From assembly GCA_945906915.1 (NCBI GenBank), contig CAMDSI010000052.1:1-11455 (forward strand): a DNA stretch of 11,455 nt, written 5' to 3'. Origin of the DNA: Spirosoma fluviale (GTDB lineage: Bacteria > Bacteroidota > Bacteroidia > Cytophagales > Spirosomataceae). Shown here in pieces: positions 6,353-11,455 of this stretch. The first letter of the stretch is position 1; the number at the start of each line of letters is the position of its first letter. A program made the position numbers and the translations under genes. A model generated the notes under the pieces. It searched no databases. It had not been told where the DNA came from and saw only the letters and a list, made by a program, of their open reading frames with translations.

Positions 6353-7069
6353 ATGGAAAAAATGAATTGCCTAGTCGTGGACGACGAAGTGATGGGCCGA
6401 AAATTAATCGAAGAGAATGTGAAGCAAATTCCTTTCTTGAATTTGGTGGGATCTTGTTCGAATGCTTTTGAGGCGATGGAGGTGCTGCAGAAGGAAAAAG
6501 TTGATTTGATCTTTTTAGATATCCAAATGCCCGGAATTTTAGGGACGTCATTTTTGTCTTCTTTGGCCATAAAACCCTTAGTTATATTCGTCACGGCCTA
6601 TGCAAATTATGCAGTGGAAAGTTATAATCTGGATGCGGTAGATTACTTAATGAAGCCAGTTAGCCTAGATCGATTTATGTTAAGTGCGAATAAGGCCTAC
6701 CATATTTTTATGGGGAAGACCGTGATTCAGAAGGAACCACTGGAAGATTTCTTTTTCGCAAATGTGGAATATTCGCTAGTTCGGATTTCGATTCCTACGG
6801 TCAGTCATGTGGAAGGTTTGAAGGATTATGTGAAGATTTTTGTAGAGGGGGAGCGCCATCCTATTTTGACCAAACAGACAATGAAAAGTGTCGAAGCTAA
6901 AGTGGTGCCACATGATTTTATGCGTGTGCACAAATCATTTATAGTGAATTTGAAGAAGATCGAATCGATTAAACAACAGCGCATTAAGATAGGCAATTTT
7001 GAAATTGCTGTGAGCGATTCACATATAGGTGAATTAATGGAGCGCCTGAATGCTAGTAAGTTAAATTAA
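6353..7069 (+). CDS. LytTR-family response regulator
   Basis: The cytoplasmic partner of the preceding kinase is a DNA-binding regulator of 238 residues. The receiver domain (about 5-118) has the acidic pair D10/D11, the phospho-acceptor D56 in LIFLDIQMPG, T81 (FVTAYA) and K101 (YLMKPV), so it looks functional. The LytTR domain (about 133-232) shows HVEGLKDYVKIFVEGER, KQTMKSVEAKV and FMRVHKSFIVNLKKIESI, all typical. The start is ATG 6353, one base after the kinase stop. An alternative ATG at 6362 would remove three residues. Its last 17 bp overlap the tail of the convergent TonB receptor gene, and no terminator hairpin is seen there. Targets are unknown; the divergent gene at 4471-5145 and the operon itself are the nearest candidates. 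Confidence 0.95.
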   Translation: MEKMNCLVVDDEVMGRKLIEENVKQIPFLNLVGSCSNAFEAMEVLQKEKVDLIFLDIQMPGILGTSFLSSLAIKPLVIFVTAYANYAVESYNLDAVDYLMKPVSLDRFMLSANKAYHIFMGKTVIQKEPLEDFFFANVEYSLVRISIPTVSHVEGLKDYVKIFVEGERHPILTKQTMKSVEAKVVPHDFMRVHKSFIVNLKKIESIKQQRIKIGNFEIAVSDSHIGELMERLNASKLN

Positions 7070-8954
7070 GTTGCAGGCCGACATGGAAGTTTCTTCCGGG
7101 AGATGGATTGTAAAATCGACCACCGGTGGCATTTAAATCTGGACCGGATGAATAGCGTTCATCGCCTAAATTATCTATTGCCGCCCACAAAGTCCATTTT
7201 TTTCTTTCATAGCTAATTTTTGTATTCCAAAGTCGATAAGAGCCCATTTTCTCCGCATTCGTATCATTTAAGAATTGGTAGTCTACGAATTGAAAGTTTT
7301 GCATCCAACTCAAACCAGAGGGGTGGCGCCAAAACAAAGTCGTTGCTTGCTGGTAAGGAGTCGTTCCTGTCAAGAAGTTTCCATTAGCAAAACGGAAGTT
7401 TTGCCAAGTATGCGATTGTTCTAAAGTCAGGGTGGGACTTACCTTCCAGGTAGAACTTAATTCCAAACCTTGCTGTGTGGTAGAACCCGCATTCGTGAAA
7501 TAATCCGATCCGTCCGCCGCTCTTCTTATGACGATTGTTTCGTCTAAATTAAACTGATAGACATTCAGATCCCAGTTGAACTTTGCATATTTCCCTCGGT
7601 AGGTTATTTCGTGGTTCCAACCTTTCTCTGCCTTTAAATTCCTATTGATTATTCCGGTCGAAGGACGCATTTCCGAAATACTAGGAGGGGAATAACCATG
7701 CGCCACTTTAGCGACGATGCTTTGGTGATTACCTAATTTGCGTAAGATGGCTAAGCGGGGAGAAAAGATGGCTTCGTTTCCGATGTATTCAGTCCAATAG
7801 CTACTCAAACTGCCAGAGAAGGTAAATATCCAATTAATTAAACCAGCATATTCGTTTTGCAAAAATAGACTTCCTTGTTGCACATGCGTGTTTTGAGTTA
7901 GCTGTAAGGTGTCTTTAGCCCCATTTCTATTGCCAAAGGTGGAACTATTCATCTGACCAGTTTGGTATTCAAATCCGAGATCATAACTGATGATTCCTTT
8001 TCGATGGAAGACTCCTCTCGTAGAATAATTAGGTTCATTCCGGATTTCATAATTCCGTATCGTCGGGTTTTCGACATCGTTCACTTGCAAGGATTGACCG
8101 AGGTCCCAGGCCCATTGCTTATTTATCACTTGGGAGGCTCTCGCACTCAATCCATAACTTTTTATCTTGAATGTGGCTCCTTGTTGTTGTGCACTTTTGA
8201 AAATACCTGCTGCGGGCCTGGCTTGTTCTGGATTAGCTAGAAATTGTGCTTTCGTGAGGCCTCCTGGTGTTTGGTAAGCTAAATCCACATAATAGGTCGT
8301 CAGATCGATGTTCAAATCCTTCGCAAAGCTGTGGTGAAATTCATACGAAATCCATTGCTTTTTCATGGCGGATTGCGCTCTATAACCTTCCTGTTGGTTA
8401 AATGAAGCATAAAGGCGGTGATTTTCAGAGGAGATATCGATCGCAGTTTTCAGTCCTCCTAAAGAGTGGTAGACATTCTCCGCACTAATTTTATTTCCTT
8501 GTGGGGTACTTTCAAAAAGTAGAGCGCCTCCAGTTCCAGCGCCATATATTCCGGCAGATGGACCTTTTGTGACTGTTAGGGACGAAAATAGGGCAGGTTC
8601 TAGCAGTGAAATGTAGGTGTTATTTCCAGCATCCGTGAAGGGAATTTGATTCCAGTAGACTTTGGTATTTCTAACTCCAAAAGGGGCTCTCAAAGAACTT
8701 CCTCGAATGGCGATACGGTAGCTGCCTGGAGAGCGTTCTTCCATTCGGATACCTGCCATAGAATTTAGAGCGGATACGAAATGAGTCGAACTGAAGCGCT
8801 GCAAATCAAAACTGCGCACAAATGCATCTGGTGTATTTAAGGCACTGCGTTTTTGTTCGAAAATAGTGACTTTTACCTCGTCTAATAGAGTAGTTGAATC
8901 CTTTTGGCCCAAAACAGGTAAATACAAAAGTAGGAGTAGTATCAGTTTCTTCAT
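7053..8954 (-). CDS. TonB-dependent outer-membrane receptor
   Basis: This is an energised outer-membrane transporter of 633 residues. A signal peptide (MKKLILLLLLYLPVLGQ) is followed by a TonB-box-like LLDEVKVTIF near 23-32. The plug domain (about 25-150) has RIAIRGSSLRAPFGVRNTKV (80-99) and VTKGPSAGIYGAGTGGALL (128-146), both standard plug motifs. The rest is a beta-barrel with many alternating strands, ending ERYSSGPDLN...GRFYNPSPGRNFHVGL and a terminal Tyr. It lacks the N-terminal carboxypeptidase-like domain of SusC proteins and has no SusD next to it, so a glycan-import SusCD system is unlikely. A siderophore, metal or small-molecule substrate fits better, but the sequence does not identify it. 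It is translationally coupled to the upstream barrel-like gene (stop, one base, ATG). Its stop lies inside the end of the convergent response regulator gene. Confidence 0.93.
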   Translation of the reverse strand: MKKLILLLLLYLPVLGQKDSTTLLDEVKVTIFEQKRSALNTPDAFVRSFDLQRFSSTHFVSALNSMAGIRMEERSPGSYRIAIRGSSLRAPFGVRNTKVYWNQIPFTDAGNNTYISLLEPALFSSLTVTKGPSAGIYGAGTGGALLFESTPQGNKISAENVYHSLGGLKTAIDISSENHRLYASFNQQEGYRAQSAMKKQWISYEFHHSFAKDLNIDLTTYYVDLAYQTPGGLTKAQFLANPEQARPAAGIFKSAQQQGATFKIKSYGLSARASQVINKQWAWDLGQSLQVNDVENPTIRNYEIRNEPNYSTRGVFHRKGIISYDLGFEYQTGQMNSSTFGNRNGAKDTLQLTQNTHVQQGSLFLQNEYAGLINWIFTFSGSLSSYWTEYIGNEAIFSPRLAILRKLGNHQSIVAKVAHGYSPPSISEMRPSTGIINRNLKAEKGWNHEITYRGKYAKFNWDLNVYQFNLDETIVIRRAADGSDYFTNAGSTTQQGLELSSTWKVSPTLTLEQSHTWQNFRFANGNFLTGTTPYQQATTLFWRHPSGLSWMQNFQFVDYQFLNDTNAEKMGSYRLWNTKISYERKKWTLWAAIDNLGDERYSSGPDLNATGGRFYNPSPGRNFHVGLQLNLTY

Positions 8955-8955
8955 C

Positions 8956-9726
8956 TTAGAAGAAATAGGTAAATAAGGTAGAAGGAATAATTGTTTGAGA
9001 AGCTAGAATCGACTTTGATTTTGGATTAGCGACTGCTCCTAAATTGAGTATTTCCACATTAAATGATAAGCCGAATTTACCCTTAGTTAAATCTATTTTT
9101 GCTTTGTAGCCTAGGTCGTTTTCTGTAATAAGTGATTGGAAAGGTACACCGATGTAACGACCATAAAGAGTGACTTCCCGGTAAAGAGGTTCGAAAACCT
9201 TTGCTTGGATTAACACATTTGTTGTGCCAGGGATATATAAACCTATGCCTGCACTAATTCCATGTAGCGAATATTTCTCTTCCTCTATATACTCCGCTTT
9301 TCCTGAACTTATCTTGCGTCCGATCGATTTGCTATAAATACTCAAACTCGGAATCCATCTGGTAGTATTCAATTTAGGTGATGTATTCCATTGCAAACCT
9401 ACTTCAGCCTCTCCACCTCGATAGGTCGAATTCAAGCTTTCTGTAGGGGATAATGGTTGGTTGAAGTTATTTAACGGCGGGTCGATAAATTGATATTTAC
9501 TTCGATCCACTGAACTACCCATGACATTCCCTAAGGTCTTTAAGGCGATGAAAGTACGGCGATTTTTGTTCGGATTTTGAAAGGAGATTTCTGCGGCTAA
9601 ATCTACTGTCATTTGTGATTCATGCCAAATGAAATGAGATGCTCCAATGCTGGAGTTGAAACGAAATTTTTGGCCAAAAATTCCAGTGGAGATAAATAAA
9701 AAAAGAAGCGCAATCGAAAATCTCAT
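8956..9726 (-). CDS. Unrecognised outer-membrane barrel-like protein upstream of TonB receptor
   Basis: I cannot name the family. The 256 residues begin with a signal peptide (MRFSIALLFLFISTGIFGQ). Alternating hydrophobic segments (for example RFNSSIGASHFIW, TVDLAAEISF, EAEVGLQWN, HGISAGIGLYI, NVLIQAKVF, KFGLSFNVEIL) and the terminal LFTYFF with C-terminal Phe fit a small barrel. A mid-protein insert at about 70-100 (SSVDRSKYQFIDPPLNNF and on) may be an extracellular loop. Its stop is separated from the receptor start by one base, so the two are almost certainly co-translated and may work on the same substrate. The upstream glycosyltransferase ends 19 nt before it. A TATATTTG element in that gap would only give a leaderless message, so read-through from the glycosyltransferase genes is more likely. 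Confidence 0.82.
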   Translation of the reverse strand: MRFSIALLFLFISTGIFGQKFRFNSSIGASHFIWHESQMTVDLAAEISFQNPNKNRRTFIALKTLGNVMGSSVDRSKYQFIDPPLNNFNQPLSPTESLNSTYRGGEAEVGLQWNTSPKLNTTRWIPSLSIYSKSIGRKISSGKAEYIEEEKYSLHGISAGIGLYIPGTTNVLIQAKVFEPLYREVTLYGRYIGVPFQSLITENDLGYKAKIDLTKGKFGLSFNVEILNLGAVANPKSKSILASQTIIPSTLFTYFF

Positions 9727-9745
9727 AGAGACAAATATAGCTGAT

Positions 9746-10510
9746 TTACCAATACTTCCCCTGATTTTTCAAGGCAAAAATCAAGCCCCTAGAAATGATG
9801 TTGACATGATTAAGCAGGTTAGCCACTCTTCCAAAATGTGATCTCAATACTAGGTATCGCTCTTTCCAGGATCGCTTTAAATTCTGAACGGAGGCGCCAC
9901 CCATCAAATAATTGCAAATAGGAGCGTCGGATTTAACAATGGAGCTGCTTTTTTTCAATACCTTGATTTCCCAGTCGATGTCTGAACTAAGTTTGTATTG
10001 TAGGTCAAAAAGCGGCGAAATACTTCGTTTGGCAATAAAGGCTTGATGGCAAACCAACATACCGAATTTGAAATCACACCACGTTAAATTAACTGGTAAA
10101 CGATGAGGTGTCACCTCGCTACGTAAGCCTAAGTGCCGACCTTCGTTATTCACAAAAACCGCTTCGCCGTAGAGTACATCTGGATTTTTTGCGAGTTCTT
10201 GTAAAAGGTTTTTCAAGGTCGTTGCTGACGCAAAAGTGTCCCCAGCATTCAAAAAAAGGATATAATCGCCTTTGGCTAATTGCATTCCCTTGTTCATCGC
10301 ATCGTAGATACCCCTATCTTTCTCCGAAATGAATTGATTAATCTGCGATTTATTGGCTTCAATTATTTCTAAAGTTCGATCTTTCGACGCCCCATCTACT
10401 ACGATATAGTCGATCTCATCCGCTAGGCCCTGTTCGAACACACTTTTAAATGTTCGCTCTAGGTAGGCCTCTGCCTGGTAGGTGATCGTGATGATACTAA
10501 GCTTTGGCAT
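9746..10510 (-). CDS. Family 2 glycosyltransferase (WcaE-like)
   Basis: This inverting GT-A glycosyltransferase of 254 residues probably adds a sugar from a nucleotide-sugar donor to a lipid-linked surface polysaccharide at the inner membrane face. It opens with MPKLSIITITYQAEAYLERT and YIVVDGASKDRT (acidic D39). SEKDRGIYDAMNKGMQLAKG (62-81) and YILFLNAGD with the metal-site D91 are typical of the colanic-acid WcaE group. The CHQAFIAKR segment (about 154-162) and SSDIDWE (D177/D179, likely catalytic base region) follow. No transmembrane helix is apparent. Its first 14 bp overlap the end of the GT4 gene. Donor and acceptor cannot be read from the sequence. Confidence 0.92.
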   Translation of the reverse strand: MPKLSIITITYQAEAYLERTFKSVFEQGLADEIDYIVVDGASKDRTLEIIEANKSQINQFISEKDRGIYDAMNKGMQLAKGDYILFLNAGDTFASATTLKNLLQELAKNPDVLYGEAVFVNNEGRHLGLRSEVTPHRLPVNLTWCDFKFGMLVCHQAFIAKRSISPLFDLQYKLSSDIDWEIKVLKKSSSIVKSDAPICNYLMGGASVQNLKRSWKERYLVLRSHFGRVANLLNHVNIISRGLIFALKNQGKYW

Positions 10511-11455
10511 AGAAGTTTAGGTGTTGCTGAGCAACGATTTTTTGATCATACAATTGCACGGCGCGTTCTCTGGATTTTGCTCCTGCTTTTTCGTCGTTTA
10601 AACACCAGTTGATTCCTTTGGCCAAATCTGCCGGGTCAAACGCCTTTGCCACATAACCCGTTTTCTGGTGCTCAATCATCTCTGGAATACCGCCTACTTC
10701 GAATCCGACGCAGGCCGTGCCGCAGGCCATCGCTTCCATAATGGTATTAGGTAAATTTTCTTCCAAAGAAGGTGTCACAAAAACATCTGCCGCGGCATAG
10801 ATGTCGCGCATTTTGGCCGGGTCAGTCACTTGCCCAAAACTATGCGATCTAAGTGGTAAATCTTCTGCCATTTCCCCACCTACAATCAGTAATTCAGTTG
10901 TAGCGGAATCGATGAATTGTAGCGCCTCTTTTAATAAATGAAATCCCTTCGCCGGGGCATTCACGCGCATGGCTACAAATAGAATATATTTTTTGCTTGG
11001 ATCTAATCCTAAGCTGTTCGTAGTAGGTGAGAAGAATTCGGTGTCTATGGCATTCGGAATGGTCTGGATGTCATGATCTCCTAGAATGCTACTTTGTTTG
11101 GCTCGATTCCCCAGCCAATCGCTACAAGTTATGATGTGTAGATTTTTCGAAGCGAATCCTCCCTTTTTCGCTTCCCACCTGCGATGTGAAAAGTCATTCG
11201 CTCCTGGATTTTTTACGAATTTGCAATCACCACAACTTTGCTGAAAATGATCACAATCTCCACTATGGTGGCAACCGCCCGTAAAGGCCCACATATCGTG
11301 GAGGGTCCAAAAAATAGGTTTATTCAACCGGGTTAAGGAAGCAATGTCGTCTACAGATAAAAAGCCAAAATTCACCCAATGTAAATGCACAATGTCTGCC
11401 TTTTTTATGATGGGATGCGAAGAAATATCACTTCCGAAAACGCCCGGATTAAACA
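10497..11455 (-). CDS. Family 4 glycosyltransferase, N-terminus outside window
   Basis: This is a retaining GT-B glycosyltransferase of surface polysaccharide synthesis. About 318 residues are visible. The frame stays open to the window edge through FNPGVFGSDISSHPIIKKADIVHLHW, conserved N-terminal sequence, so the true start is beyond 11455 and a GTG at 11388-11390 is internal. The segment WTLHDMWAFTGGCHHSGDC with further Cys (C-x5-C-x6-C-x2-C) is characteristic of a GT4 subgroup and could bind a metal. The C-terminal donor domain has ILFVAMRVNAPAKGFHLLKE, FVTPSLEENLPNTIMEAMAC with the E-x7-E motif, and GFEVGGIPEMI. The stop overlaps the GT2 start by 14 bp (ATGCCAAAGCTTAG), so the two are co-translated. 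The sugar and linkage are unknown. Confidence 0.93.
   Translation of the reverse strand, partial: FNPGVFGSDISSHPIIKKADIVHLHWVNFGFLSVDDIASLTRLNKPIFWTLHDMWAFTGGCHHSGDCDHFQQSCGDCKFVKNPGANDFSHRRWEAKKGGFASKNLHIITCSDWLGNRAKQSSILGDHDIQTIPNAIDTEFFSPTTNSLGLDPSKKYILFVAMRVNAPAKGFHLLKEALQFIDSATTELLIVGGEMAEDLPLRSHSFGQVTDPAKMRDIYAAADVFVTPSLEENLPNTIMEAMACGTACVGFEVGGIPEMIEHQKTGYVAKAFDPADLAKGINWCLNDEKAGAKSRERAVQLYDQKIVAQQHLNFYAKA

Noticed and set aside
7962..8240. Open frame antisense to the TonB receptor
   Set aside because: It lies wholly within a well-supported receptor gene, has no recognisable domain and no promoter; it is a shadow frame.
9732..9739. TATATTTG on the minus strand before the 256-residue gene
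   Set aside because: It matches TAnnTTTG but lies only 5 nt from the start codon and has no -33 partner at the right distance, so it would require a leaderless transcript.

Overview
The window looks like a chromosomal piece of a Bacteroidota bacterium, most plausibly in the Cytophagales. The reasons are the respiratory complex I gene order, a short NuoG without a molybdopterin domain, a LytS/LytTR two-component pair, a TonB-dependent receptor with small outer-membrane barrels, AT-rich intergenic DNA with TAnnTTTG-like elements, and the near absence of strong Shine-Dalgarno sequences. Genus cannot be called from sequence alone. No RNA gene, insertion sequence, phage gene or CRISPR array was seen.

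Region 1 (1-4159, + strand) is the middle of a complex I operon: nuoF (5' end cut by the window), nuoG, nuoH, nuoI, nuoJ. The genes are tightly packed: nuoG and nuoH abut as TAGATG, with gaps of 4 and 7 nt for the next two. They encode the NADH/FMN/N3 subunit, the Fe-S wire (N1b, N5, N4, N6a, N6b plus an extra Cys cluster) and two membrane subunits. The operon stops after nuoJ: nuoK, L, M and N, needed for proton pumping, do not follow.

Region 2 (4160-4470) has no gene but is highly structured. It holds a nested inverted repeat just after nuoJ, a perfect 15-bp-stem bidirectional terminator with a UUCG loop, and on both sides of it degenerate 7-bp repeats (about NCTYTAT) in direct and inverted copies.

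Region 3 (4471-7069) has a divergent pair of units. On the minus strand is an unrecognised secreted, barrel-like protein with Met/Arg/Gly/Pro-rich loops. On the plus strand are a four-TM LytS-type histidine kinase and a LytTR response regulator one base apart. Both predicted periplasmic loops of the kinase are His-rich. The shared upstream region carries an inverted 9-mer that is a candidate operator.

Region 4 (7053-11455, - strand) reads right to left: GT4 glycosyltransferase (5' end outside the window), GT2 glycosyltransferase (14-bp overlap), an unrecognised outer-membrane barrel-like protein (19-nt gap) and a TonB-dependent receptor (1-nt gap). It looks like the tail of a surface-polysaccharide cluster running into an outer-membrane uptake pair. 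The receptor gene ends tail-to-tail with the response regulator, with a 17-bp coding overlap and no terminator between them.

Most of the window is ordinary core and envelope biology. The most unusual parts are the heptad-repeat/terminator region at the truncated end of the nuo operon and the His-rich sensor kinase module facing a Met/Arg-rich envelope protein.
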